Assembly: GCA_003224905.1 (NCBI GenBank)
Contig: QIAA01000029.1
Span: 1 to 35,263, forward strand
Reading direction: 5' to 3'
Source: Acidobacteriota bacterium
Lineage (GTDB): Bacteria > Acidobacteriota > Terriglobia > Terriglobales > Acidobacteriaceae
Length of the DNA: 35,263 nt
The notes beneath the pieces were generated by a model. That model saw only the letters and a list, made by a program, of their open reading frames with translations, made no database searches and had not been told where the DNA came from. Positions 8,092 to 15,303 of this stretch are shown here, in pieces (position 1 is the stretch's first letter; the number at the start of each line of letters is the position of its first letter). The position numbers and the translations under genes are program-made.

Positions 8092-8116
8092 TACTTGATG
8101 TAAAGGGATAATTACC
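8092..8116 (-). repeat. Right terminal inverted repeat of the IS1595-family element
   Basis: Reads outward to ...GATAATTACC and is the mirror of 6099-6123 (22/25). It is followed at once by the second copy of the target duplication. Confidence 0.9.
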
Positions 8117-8124
8117 GAGCAAAA
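8117..8124. repeat. Right 8-bp target site duplication (GAGCAAAA)
   Basis: Exact copy of 6091-6098, directly adjoining the right inverted repeat. Confidence 0.92.
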
Positions 8125-8268
8125 TCTTTGGATTAAAAGGACTTGCAAGTAAAATATAGAAAAATAATGACTTAGCCTCGGAAATTGGGCTGGATTGCGA
8201 TTCTCTCCACTTAAGATCTTGGTAGCAAAGGTACTTACAGGTAAAATCTTGCCGCGGAAAGACTTAGC
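8125..8268. repeat. Degenerate 92-bp tandem repeat at the transposon target
   Basis: ACTTGCAAGTAAAAT (8141-8155) recurs as ACTTACAGGTAAAAT (8233-8247), and GACTTAGC (8169-8176) recurs exactly at 8261-8268; both pairs are 92 bp apart. The stretch 8125-8140 also resembles 8217-8232. A related GACCTTAGC lies at 6072-6080 left of the transposon. The 463 bp between the transposon and the permease gene hold no gene I can support; this repeat, a hairpin and a dispersed repeat are what I see there. Confidence 0.55.
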
Positions 8269-8435
8269 TGCGAGGTACACAGGTCGGGTGGCAGAGCCGG
8301 GGATAAGGTGCGACACTCGAAGACTTCTTGGAACCTGGATCAACTTACCTTCTTCTGTTATGGGGCAAGTGGGGGAGCGAAGTCAATGGGAAAGATGGTG
8401 GGTAGCGTCTTCAGCTTGTAAAAGGATTCTCGCCT

Positions 8436-8453
8436 TTCGCGCACCGGCGCGAA
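8436..8453. other. Perfect 7-bp hairpin
   Basis: TTCGCGC (8436-8442) pairs with GCGCGAA (8447-8453) around ACCG. It has no T-run on either side, so it is more likely part of a dispersed repeat than a terminator. Confidence 0.4.
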
Positions 8454-8463
8454 TCGGCTCGCC

Positions 8464-8506
8464 CAGATCCTTCGCTTCGCAAAAAGCTCTCGCTCCAGGA
8501 TGACAC
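8464..8506 (-). repeat. Dispersed TGTCATCCTG...CGAAGGATCT-type repeat
   Basis: On the minus strand this segment begins GTGTCATCCTG and ends GCGAAGCGAAGGATCTG. Related copies lie at 28174-28211 and 33853-33903. All three are intergenic. Confidence 0.55.
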
Positions 8507-8579
8507 GCAAACTGAGACACTACCGGATGGTGGGATTGAGGGCGAGCGGAAGGTGATTGGCCGTTGACAAGGTGATTGC

Positions 8580-10349
8580 TTGCACTGGACTCAAATCTAC
8601 GATCCCTTTGGGTACTGGTGGCTCTCGACTCTTTTCGCGGCGCTGCCGATCATTGTCCTGTTTGGACTGCTCGCCGGTTTGAAAGTCAGACCGCATTGGT
8701 GCGCGATCGCTGGCGCTACGACCGCCGCGCTGGTGGCGACGCTGGTCTTCAAGATGCCGCTGACTTTGGCGGCTGCGAGTTTCGGCTACGGCGTTGCCTT
8801 TGGCCTGCTGAAGATTGCCTGGATCGTGTTGGCTGCCGTCTATCTCTATGACATTTCGGTTGAGACCAATCAATTCGAAATCATGAAGGAATCGGTGGCT
8901 GGGATCACTCCCGACCGGCGCCTTCAGGTTCTGCTGGTGGCTTTCTGTTTTGGAGCTTTCATCGAGGGCGCTGCCGGTTTCGGCGCCCCGGTGGCCATCG
9001 CCGGCGCCTTCATGATCGGGCTGGGCTTCAAACCATTTCACGCAGCGGCGCTGAACTTGATCGCAAACACAGCTCCGGTTGCGTGGGGTGCAATCGGAAC
9101 GCCGGTCCACACCCTGGCAGCGGTTACGGCACTCTCCGAGTCTGACCTCAGCGCCATGATCGGCCGCATTCTTCCTTTCACCGCTGTGATCGTACCTTTC
9201 TGGCTAGTGAAGACGATGGCGAGCTGGAAAGATACATTCGAAGTATTTCCGGCGATCTTAGTCGTCGGGCTTTCCTTCGCTTTGACGCAATTCTTCTGGT
9301 CGAACCACGTTGACAGCAATCTGGTCGACATAACGGCGGGCGTGGTTTCCATCGTCGTGACGGTTGCCTTTCTTCGCCTCTGGAAGCCAAAGAAAATCTG
9401 GCGCTTCGACTATGAACGAGACGCCGTGAATCTTCCTCCGCCAGCGACCCGGATCAGCGATGACGTCGGCGGACAATGGGCCGCAGCCGATTTCGACGGC
9501 GCGGTCACGACCCAGCCGTATTCGACCACGCAAATTCTAAAAGCCTGGATGCCGTTCGCAATTCTTTCCGTGTTTGTCCTGTTCTGGGGACTACCCGCCA
9601 TCAAGCTGGCGATTAATCAGGCGACCACGCCGGCCTTCAAGGTAGTTCTTCCTGACGGAAAACTCCGGCCCGGGCCGCCGGGATGGGATGTTCCCTATCT
9701 ACACAACGCGGTGTACCGCGCAGCCCCGGTTATGGCGAAGCCAACTCCCGAAGCCGCGCGCTACGATTTCAACTGGCTCTCGGCTACGGGCACCGGGTGC
9801 TTCCTTTCCGCGATTGTCGCGGGATTGCTGTTGGGTCTCACTCCCTTGCGTCTGATGAAAATCTTCTGGCGCACCCTGCTGCGGATGCGCCTGGCAATGC
9901 TCGCCATTTCCTTCATGCTTGGGCTTGGCTACGTCACACGCTATTCTGGCCTCGACGCTGTGCTGGGCCTGGCCTTTACGCGCACAGGCTGGCTCTATCC
10001 GTTCTTTGGCACATTTCTGGGTTGGCTTGGTGTCGCACTCACCGGCAGCGATACATCCTCAAACGCGCTATTCGGAAGTCTGCAGCGGATTACTTCTCAG
10101 CAGCTCGGAATCGATCCAATTCTGATGTGCGCCGCTAACAGCGCTGGAGGCGTGATGGGCAAGATGGTGGATGCGCAATCCATCACCATCGCAACCGCCG
10201 CCACTGAGCAGGTAGGCAATGAGGGAATGATCTTCCGTTTTGTGGCCTGGCATTCAGTAGCCTTGGGAGCGATCGTGGGAGTCATCGTGATGCTCTATGC
10301 CTACGTCTTCCGCTCCGGCGTGCCGCACGGGCTGCTGTTTGTAAAGTAG
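8580..10349 (+). CDS. lctP: L-lactate permease family transporter
   Basis: 589 residues with a dozen or more hydrophobic segments, of the LctP/LldP lactate permease family, which imports lactate (or glycolate) with protons across the inner membrane. Recognisable blocks are FCFGAFIEGAAGFGAPVAI, NTAPVAWGAIGTPV and, near the end, the GSDTSSNALFGSLQ and ANSAGGVMGKM motifs. The start is TTG 8580: an in-frame stop sits 15 nt upstream, AAGGTG gives a ribosome site, and the sequence after it (HWTQIYDPFGYW) looks like a family N-terminus. A central hydrophilic loop of roughly 100 residues (about 280-380) is longer than I would expect. The gene is monocistronic as far as seen and converges with the next gene, 4 bp between stops. 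Confidence 0.92.
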   Translation: MHWTQIYDPFGYWWLSTLFAALPIIVLFGLLAGLKVRPHWCAIAGATTAALVATLVFKMPLTLAAASFGYGVAFGLLKIAWIVLAAVYLYDISVETNQFEIMKESVAGITPDRRLQVLLVAFCFGAFIEGAAGFGAPVAIAGAFMIGLGFKPFHAAALNLIANTAPVAWGAIGTPVHTLAAVTALSESDLSAMIGRILPFTAVIVPFWLVKTMASWKDTFEVFPAILVVGLSFALTQFFWSNHVDSNLVDITAGVVSIVVTVAFLRLWKPKKIWRFDYERDAVNLPPPATRISDDVGGQWAAADFDGAVTTQPYSTTQILKAWMPFAILSVFVLFWGLPAIKLAINQATTPAFKVVLPDGKLRPGPPGWDVPYLHNAVYRAAPVMAKPTPEAARYDFNWLSATGTGCFLSAIVAGLLLGLTPLRLMKIFWRTLLRMRLAMLAISFMLGLGYVTRYSGLDAVLGLAFTRTGWLYPFFGTFLGWLGVALTGSDTSSNALFGSLQRITSQQLGIDPILMCAANSAGGVMGKMVDAQSITIATAATEQVGNEGMIFRFVAWHSVALGAIVGVIVMLYAYVFRSGVPHGLLFVK

Positions 10350-10353
10350 GTTG

Positions 10354-10848
10354 CTACTCGCCCATCTCAATCCCAACTTCGTGATGCCACTCAGAATCGA
10401 CGCGTGAGTGAAGCAGCCGCGCGCAGCGATTCCAGCGCAGAATGGCATCGTCATTTCCTTCGGGGCGGATCTTCTCCGCAGCCTCGTACTGGCGCATCGC
10501 CTCTTCCAACAGGACAGTTACGGTGTGTGGCGGACGCGACGCTTGCAGCTGCGCCTTTGCGCGGCGCTCGTGCAGAAGTCCGGTGTAGTAGAGGCGTTCG
10601 TAGGCATCGGTGAGCTGCTGGAAGGCGTTTTCGGCGTCGGAATAGCGATCGGAAGCGTCTCCCGTAAACTGGTCTGTCACAGCCAAACCCAGGACACGCA
10701 GCGCGAGCTGATGGCCGGGTTGCGTGGCCAGCACATCCTGGCAAATGGACTCGGCCTCTTCAGGCTCGTTCAGAAAACGATATACCTCTGCTTTGGAAAG
10801 AGCAGCCTCGATGCCTTCGGGAGAAATCGATTTCAGTTTGAAATCCAT
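10354..10848 (-). CDS. TPR-like helical protein, hypothetical
   Basis: 164 residues, almost entirely alpha-helical by composition, with TPR-like spacing in SKAEVYRFLNEPEEAESICQ and LGLAV...AENAFQQLTDAYERLYYTGL. There is no signal peptide or membrane span, so it is cytosolic and probably mediates protein contacts. A clear SD (TTAGGAG) sits 5-6 nt upstream of the ATG. It stands between the convergent lactate permease and the sdh operon downstream region, with no obvious functional link to either. Beyond TPR resemblance I cannot assign a role. Confidence 0.7.
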   Translation of the reverse strand: MDFKLKSISPEGIEAALSKAEVYRFLNEPEEAESICQDVLATQPGHQLALRVLGLAVTDQFTGDASDRYSDAENAFQQLTDAYERLYYTGLLHERRAKAQLQASRPPHTVTVLLEEAMRQYEAAEKIRPEGNDDAILRWNRCARLLHSRVDSEWHHEVGIEMGE

Positions 10849-10877
10849 ATGCCACTCCTAAGTCTCAAAATCCTTTA

Positions 10878-10921
10878 ACCGCAAAGATCGCAAAGAAGGA
10901 CCGCAAAGGTCGCAAAGAAAC
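10878..10921. repeat. Two tandem 22-bp units (ACCGCAAAG...CGCAAAG type)
   Basis: Units 10878-10899 and 10900-10921 agree at 19 of 22 positions. The preceding CCTTTA plus the first unit also matches the reverse complement of 26444-26468, so this belongs to a dispersed family of degenerate CGCAAAG repeats. Confidence 0.55.
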
Positions 10922-10944
10922 AACTCTGCTAATAGCTTTTTCAA

Positions 10945-11688
10945 TTAGGTTTCGTTTCGTGCACCTCTAATTCTCTTCACCAGCCGGAGTACGGGATCAT
11001 AAAACTCGTCTACTACGCGCTCTTTCAGCGGAATAATCGCGTTGTCTGTGATACGAATCTCCTCCGGACAGACCTCGGTACAACATTTCGTGATGTTACA
11101 GAAACCGATTCCCAACTGATCCTTGAGAAGTGCAGCCCGCGAAACCCCGTCAAAGGGATGCATCTCAAGGCCAGCGACTCGGACGAAAAAGCGCGGTCCG
11201 CCGAACTGTTCATGTTTGTTGTGCTCGCGCAGCACGTGACAGACGTTCTGGCATAAGAAGCATTCAATACATTTGCGGAATTCCTGCACGCGATCGATAT
11301 CTTCCTGCCGGATTTTCCAATCCGTGCCTTTGCGCGCTTGAAAAGCAGGAATACTCTTGTTGACCTTATAGTTCCACGAGACATCGGTGACCAGGTCCTT
11401 GATCACTGGAAAGGACTTCATGGGCAGGATTGTGACCGGCTTGTCTTGCGGCAGAGCATCCATACGGGTCTTGCAGGTCAACCGAGGGCGCCCGTTGACT
11501 TCTGCCGAGCACGAACCGCACCTGCCGGCTTTACAGTTCCAGCGCACAGCCAGGTCCGGAGCCTGATGTTTCTGGACGTGATGCAGCGCGTCCAGCACTA
11601 CCATGCCGGGAGCCACGGGTACCTGGTAGTCGACAGTCCCGCCATTCTCGCGCGTGCCGCGGAAAATCCTCAAGACTACGTCTGCCAT
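10945..11688 (-). CDS. sdhB: Succinate dehydrogenase iron-sulfur subunit
   Basis: 247 aa. An N-terminal plant-type ferredoxin domain carries the [2Fe-2S] cysteines in CKAGRCGSC and the later LTC; the C-terminal domain holds the ligands of the other two clusters in CIECFLCQNVC and CNITKCCTEVCP. It passes electrons from the flavin in SdhA to the membrane quinone. The ATG follows the sdhA stop by a single base. In size and sequence flavour it resembles the mycobacterial Sdh1 iron-sulfur protein rather than the E. coli one (recollection, not alignment). It is the last gene of the operon. Confidence 0.93.
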   Translation of the reverse strand: MADVVLRIFRGTRENGGTVDYQVPVAPGMVVLDALHHVQKHQAPDLAVRWNCKAGRCGSCSAEVNGRPRLTCKTRMDALPQDKPVTILPMKSFPVIKDLVTDVSWNYKVNKSIPAFQARKGTDWKIRQEDIDRVQEFRKCIECFLCQNVCHVLREHNKHEQFGGPRFFVRVAGLEMHPFDGVSRAALLKDQLGIGFCNITKCCTEVCPEEIRITDNAIIPLKERVVDEFYDPVLRLVKRIRGARNET

Positions 11689-11689
11689 G

Positions 11690-13420
11690 TCACGCTCCGG
11701 CTCCCTTGCCCTCGTCCAGAATTGCCTGTAAATCCGCGGGCATTGCGGGAATTGGCTCCTGCCGCAGGATCATCTCACTCCCGCGGCGCACAATAATGTT
11801 GTTCTGCTTACCCGATTGCGCATCGAGATTGGCATAGTCCAACCTGCTGTGCGCGCCTCTGCTTTCCCGGCGTGCGATCGCGCTTCGAGTAACGGCTTCC
11901 GACACCGTCAGCATTGACGTCAGATCGCCACATAGATGCCAACCCGGATTGAACATTCGCGACCCGCCGATAGTCAGATTTTGTATGCGGTCTCGCAGCT
12001 GGCCGATGCTTTGCAACGCAGATTTGAGATCCTCCTCGTTCCGGTAAATCCCGACCAGGCTCTGCATAATCTGTTGCAAATCGCCGTGGACCGCGTGAGG
12101 GCTTTCGCCAGTCTGGTGCTCGAAAGGCGCGAGCATCTCGCGCTCCGCTTGATCAATTTGCGCTGCATCGATAGGCGTCGTCGTTTGTCCTTTCGCGTGT
12201 TGAGCCGCAGCAAGCCCTGCGCGCTTGCCAAAAACCAGCAGGTCAGAGAGCGAATTGCCCCCCAGACGGTTTGCGCCGTGTAGCCCGGCGGCAGCTTCTC
12301 CGGCCGCAAACAGACCGCGAATGGTGGACGCCCCAGTTTCCGCTTCCACCCGAACACCGCCCATCATGTAATGACAGGTCGGGCCAACTTCCATCGGGCT
12401 TTTCGTGATATCCACATCCGCCAATTCCAAGAACTGGTGATACATGCTGGGCAGCTTGCGTTTCACGTACTCAGCAGGCTTATGCGAGATGTCGAGGAAA
12501 GCGCCGCCGTGCTCGGTTCCGCGTCCTTCGCGCACCTCAGTAAAAATGGCACGCGCTACCACGTCGCGCGTGGAGAGCTCCATGCGCTTGGGGTCATAGC
12601 GCTCCATGAAGCGCTCGCCGGTGCGATTGCGCAGAATTCCGCCCTCACCTCGCACTGCTTCCGTGACGAGCAATCCCTGCACGCCAGGTGGCCAAACCAT
12701 TCCAGTGGGATGGAATTGAACAAACTCCATATCCATCAGTTCGGCTCCAACCTCGTAGGCAAGAGCCATTCCATCGCCGGTGTATTCCCAGGAGTTGGAT
12801 GTGATCGGCCAGGCTTTGCCAATGCCGCCAGTGGCGAGAACGACCGATTTTGCCTTGAACACCACGAAGCGCCCGTTCTCGCGCCAGTAGCCGAAAGCGC
12901 CGGCGATGCGGTCGCCATCTTTCAGCAGACGCGTGATCGTGCACTCCATGTAAACGTCAAAGCCCATCTGCACGCCGCGATCCTGCAAAGTGCGAATCAT
13001 CTCCAGGCCGGTGCGGTCGCCGACGTGGCAAAGCCGCTTGTATGTATGGCCGCCAAACGCGCGCTGCAAGATGCGTCCATCTTCAGTTCGGTCAAAAAGC
13101 GCGCCCCATTGTTCTAATTCGACGACGCGCTCGCTCGATTCCTGGGCGTGAATCTGGGCCATGCGCCAGTTGTTGAGGAATTTTCCCCCTTGCATGGTGT
13201 CACGGAAGTGAGTGCGCCAGTTATCCGCGGAATCGACATTCCCCATCGCAGCGGCGATGCCGCCTTCCGCCATCACGGTGTGCGCCTTACCCAGGAGCGA
13301 CTTGCAAACCACTCCTACGCTGGCGCCTTGAGCGAGAGCCTCAATCGCCGCACGAAGCCCCGCGCCTCCGGCGCCGATGATCAGCACATCATGTTCGTGA
13401 GTCTCGAATTCGGCGTTCAT
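11690..13420 (-). CDS. sdhA: Succinate dehydrogenase/fumarate reductase flavoprotein subunit
   Basis: 576 aa. The FAD-binding Rossmann start is HDVLIIGAGGAGLRAAIEA; the flavin-attachment region reads KAHTVMAEGGIAAA; and the active-site blocks QFHPTG, RGEGG and GLHGANRLGGNSL are present. It oxidises succinate to fumarate on the cytoplasmic face. The ATG overlaps the sdhC stop by four bases (ATGA), so translation is coupled. All catalytic landmarks look intact. Direction of use (succinate oxidation or fumarate reduction) cannot be told from sequence alone. Confidence 0.94.
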   Translation of the reverse strand: MNAEFETHEHDVLIIGAGGAGLRAAIEALAQGASVGVVCKSLLGKAHTVMAEGGIAAAMGNVDSADNWRTHFRDTMQGGKFLNNWRMAQIHAQESSERVVELEQWGALFDRTEDGRILQRAFGGHTYKRLCHVGDRTGLEMIRTLQDRGVQMGFDVYMECTITRLLKDGDRIAGAFGYWRENGRFVVFKAKSVVLATGGIGKAWPITSNSWEYTGDGMALAYEVGAELMDMEFVQFHPTGMVWPPGVQGLLVTEAVRGEGGILRNRTGERFMERYDPKRMELSTRDVVARAIFTEVREGRGTEHGGAFLDISHKPAEYVKRKLPSMYHQFLELADVDITKSPMEVGPTCHYMMGGVRVEAETGASTIRGLFAAGEAAAGLHGANRLGGNSLSDLLVFGKRAGLAAAQHAKGQTTTPIDAAQIDQAEREMLAPFEHQTGESPHAVHGDLQQIMQSLVGIYRNEEDLKSALQSIGQLRDRIQNLTIGGSRMFNPGWHLCGDLTSMLTVSEAVTRSAIARRESRGAHSRLDYANLDAQSGKQNNIIVRRGSEMILRQEPIPAMPADLQAILDEGKGAGA

Positions 13421-14160
13421 AGGAGTCGCAGGTCCCTAATGGCGCCCGTCGAAACCAGGCGCACGTAGAAATCCGCAAATCCCACGGAAAATAGACTCAA
13501 CCAGGCAAACAGCATGTGACGCTCATTCAGAAAACTTAGGCCCTGCCAGGTGGAAAACCGTGAGCGTCCGAAGTTGGCGCAGGAAAAGCAGTCGAGCTTG
13601 CCCCCTAACAAGTGTCGCAGGGAGTGACAGGACAAGAGGTAAAGCGAGAGAAGCGTCACATTCACCAGCAACACGACGGTGCCCACACCCACTCCAAACC
13701 CGCTCTCAAAGAAAAATCCACGAATGGCATCGTGCCAAAGGAAGAGCAGGAAAATCATTGCCAGGTAAAGAAAATACCTGTGCACATTTTGCAGGATGAA
13801 AGGAAAGCGGGTCTCTCCACAATAATTGCGACCTCTCTCGGCCACGCCACAGGCGGGTGGATCCAGAAAGAACGCGCGATAGTACGCCTTGCGATAGTAA
13901 TAACAGGTCGCGCGGAATCCCAGTGGGCCGCCCAGTATCAGCAGTGCCGGAGAATACGGCCAATAACGATGATGCAGGTCAATCAGCGGCGAATAAAATG
14001 GCGAGAGATAAGGCGCCGCCATGAAGTAAGCGCCTTCAAATGCCCGGTAGGTCGCGTACACGCTGAATCCGCCGAGTCCGAGGACGACCGGAAGTATCTG
14101 GGTCCACCATGAACCCGCACGCGCTGCTTCGTAGGCCGCCGTCTGCGAGGCAGAGGCCAT
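13417..14160 (-). CDS. sdhC: Succinate dehydrogenase membrane anchor, five-helix Sdh1-like type
   Basis: 247 aa with about five membrane segments (roughly 22-40, 70-85, 121-143, 160-178, 218-236). It does not look like the usual SdhC/SdhD pair. Cys and His are abundant near predicted membrane borders: Cys86, Cys104, Cys114, Cys178-His179, His183, Cys191, Cys194. It resembles the single anchor of mycobacterial Sdh1 (Rv0249c type), in which a membrane-embedded Rieske-like [2Fe-2S] centre has been reported; that link is from memory. The start chosen is ATG 14160, six nt after GGAGG; a GTG at 14166 directly abuts that SD and is unlikely. It is the first gene of sdhCAB. Confidence 0.83.
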   Translation of the reverse strand: MASASQTAAYEAARAGSWWTQILPVVLGLGGFSVYATYRAFEGAYFMAAPYLSPFYSPLIDLHHRYWPYSPALLILGGPLGFRATCYYYRKAYYRAFFLDPPACGVAERGRNYCGETRFPFILQNVHRYFLYLAMIFLLFLWHDAIRGFFFESGFGVGVGTVVLLVNVTLLSLYLLSCHSLRHLLGGKLDCFSCANFGRSRFSTWQGLSFLNERHMLFAWLSLFSVGFADFYVRLVSTGAIRDLRLL

Positions 14161-14221
14161 GAACACCTCCGTTGAGCTATCAGTCCAGAACGCATTCTAG
14201 CGCCCCAGGTCTTGGGACGGC

Positions 14222-14227
14222 ATTATA
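14222..14227 (-). promoter_or_regulatory. Candidate -10 box (TATAAT) for the sdh operon
   Basis: A perfect TATAAT on the minus strand about 60 bp before the sdhC start. No good -35 is seen at 16-18 bp, so it may need an activator or be fortuitous. Confidence 0.35.
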
Positions 14228-14312
14228 GTGCCACGGATGAAGGTATGTGCCGGATCAAGAGGTCTTATTAGCGGAAGGCGATCCCCTTGGGCTGAAGGTT
14301 AGGGCGAGTCGG

Positions 14313-14858
14313 TTAAAGGTATAGATACTGTGAATGCTTGCGTGCAGCAGAATTGGCCAGACCATTCGCCTCGGCATTGAATTCGCGAGCGAGGTGAGAT
14401 ATGGAGAAATCGAACGTCCGAGCCAATTTTCGACAAGTCCAATGGAGAGAATAGAGACGCGGGCTGCGGCAAACGTACTCGCCGGTCATTTGCTTCACTA
14501 TCACTTCAGAATCGGAATAGACGTGAAGCACCGTGGCGTTGAGGGTCATGGCGCATTGAAGCGCCTCAAGCAGGGCGACATATTCGGCTACATTGTTATC
14601 CTGATGACCAATCCATTTGGCAATTCTAAGCCTGCCGCTCTGGGCACCCTCGATTACAATCCCAATACCTGCCGGCCCTGGATTTCCCAGAGAGCCGCCA
14701 TCCACGTAGGCCACGAGAGCTGACATCTGTTTAGAGAACCATGCACCGAAGAAATCCCCCTCGTCAAGTGTTTGCTTGATTCTTGTCAGCCTTTGCAAAT
14801 GGTGTGGAGGTATTGTGGAAAACTGAGCAGCATGGTCTGTAATGTTAACGGTACTCAT
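14313..14858 (-). CDS. RNase HI-like protein with an altered fourth catalytic position
   Basis: 181 aa. Residues about 46-175 form an RNase H domain: Asp53 in AYVDGG, Glu92 in NNVAEY and Asp116 in VYSDSE. The fourth carboxylate normally found as ADXLA reads EANGLAN, so Asn165 replaces Asp (codon AAT, one base from GAT). In E. coli RNase HI the Asn change at the equivalent Asp134 leaves considerable activity, as I recall, so loss of function is not certain. About 45 N-terminal residues precede the domain and are unassigned; a start at Met45 would remove them. It would cut RNA in RNA-DNA hybrids. It diverges from the promoter at 14918. Confidence 0.8.
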   Translation of the reverse strand: MSTVNITDHAAQFSTIPPHHLQRLTRIKQTLDEGDFFGAWFSKQMSALVAYVDGGSLGNPGPAGIGIVIEGAQSGRLRIAKWIGHQDNNVAEYVALLEALQCAMTLNATVLHVYSDSEVIVKQMTGEYVCRSPRLYSLHWTCRKLARTFDFSISHLAREFNAEANGLANSAARKHSQYLYL

Positions 14859-14917
14859 GGATTAGAACTTAGCTGCTTTCAGCACTATGAAACTTCGCTT
14901 TGCACCGAAAAGCGGCG

Positions 14918-14946
14918 TTGACAATAATTCACAAAACATTTATGTT
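14918..14946 (+). promoter_or_regulatory. Strong sigma70-type promoter
   Basis: TTGACA (14918-14923), exactly 17 bp spacer, TATGTT (14941-14946; 4/6 to TATAAT). The predicted start of transcription is about 14952-14954. It points into the structured region 14953-15200 and then toward DUF488-acpS. It is the best consensus promoter I noticed in the window. Confidence 0.65.
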
Positions 14947-14952
14947 GCGTGC

Positions 14953-15210
14953 CGTCGACGATCGAAAGGGTTGGTTCAAATAAAATTAACCAATCCGAAG
15001 TAGATTGGGTGATAGGCTCGGCAGGGCAACCTGCAGAGCAGCCAGACCCGAAAAAACCGACTGACTCTGCGAGGAGCAGTTGGGGTTTGGAACCGCGAAA
15101 GTGGTGATCACATCAGGGGCCGTGACGGTGCATGCCTCCACGCGGCTGGCTCCCTCGCAGGAGCGAGCTGCTAGAGCATAACCAATGTCACGGCCTTTTA
15201 ATTTTTGGCG
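14953..15210 (+). ncRNA. Candidate structured RNA (independent ncRNA or leader of DUF488-acpS)
   Basis: Between the promoter at 14918 and DUF488 there is no good ORF, but many nested complements. Leader hairpin: 14968-14976/14988-14996 (9 bp). P1: ATTGG 15004-15008/CCAAT 15182-15186. P2: GCTC 15016-15019/GAGC 15174-15177. Hairpin A: GCAGG 15021-15025/CCTGC 15030-15034 with a GCAA loop. P3: AGCAGC 15037-15042/GCTGCT 15167-15172. P4: 15068-15077/15149-15159, 10 bp with one bulge. Hairpin B: 15092-15096/15101-15105 with a GAAA loop. Two GNRA loops plus closing stems in correct nesting are hard to get by chance. I see no RNase P, tmRNA, SRP or 6S signature and no known riboswitch core. The 3' end is uncertain; T-rich tracts follow at 15196-15206 and 15220-15232. 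Confidence 0.55.
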
Positions 15211-15303
15211 CCTCCCTGGTCTTTTTCTCTTTCCCCAGAGTTATGAAATGATTGGTTCCACCTCTCTTGCCAGTCGCTAATTGGCCAGCGGAAAATAAGT
15301 TCC

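Larger units (their letters stand above)
6099..8116 (-). mobile_element. Complete IS1595-family transposon with passenger gene(s), 2018 bp
   Basis: The boundaries are fixed by three independent signs: 25-bp imperfect inverted repeats (22/25), an exact 8-bp direct duplication GAGCAAAA on both sides, and an intact ISXO2-like transposase on the minus strand ending inside. Between the left end and the transposase lies an intact 272-aa gene on the plus strand (6149-6967), plus a possible 54-aa ORF. The IS1595 family is known to include members with passenger genes, so this is a transporter-type IS rather than a simple one. The perfect TSD and intact ORFs suggest a fairly recent insertion. The target was a degenerate repeat region that continues at 8125-8268. 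Confidence 0.92.

Noticed and set aside
8125..8268. CRISPR array
   Set aside because: Only two degenerate units with a 92-bp period; no regular repeat/spacer pattern and no cas genes.
12371..13117. 248-codon plus-strand ORF
   Set aside because: Fully antisense to sdhA, whose motifs are intact; a codon-bias shadow.
13612..14112. 166-codon plus-strand ORF
   Set aside because: Antisense to sdhC; the membrane protein frame is the coherent one.
14990..15200. RNase P, tmRNA, SRP, 6S or a standard riboswitch as identity of the structured region
   Set aside because: I looked for GAGGAAAGUCC, the tRNA-like ends of tmRNA, the GGAAG-type SRP loop and the common cobalamin, TPP, FMN and GEMM cores and saw none.
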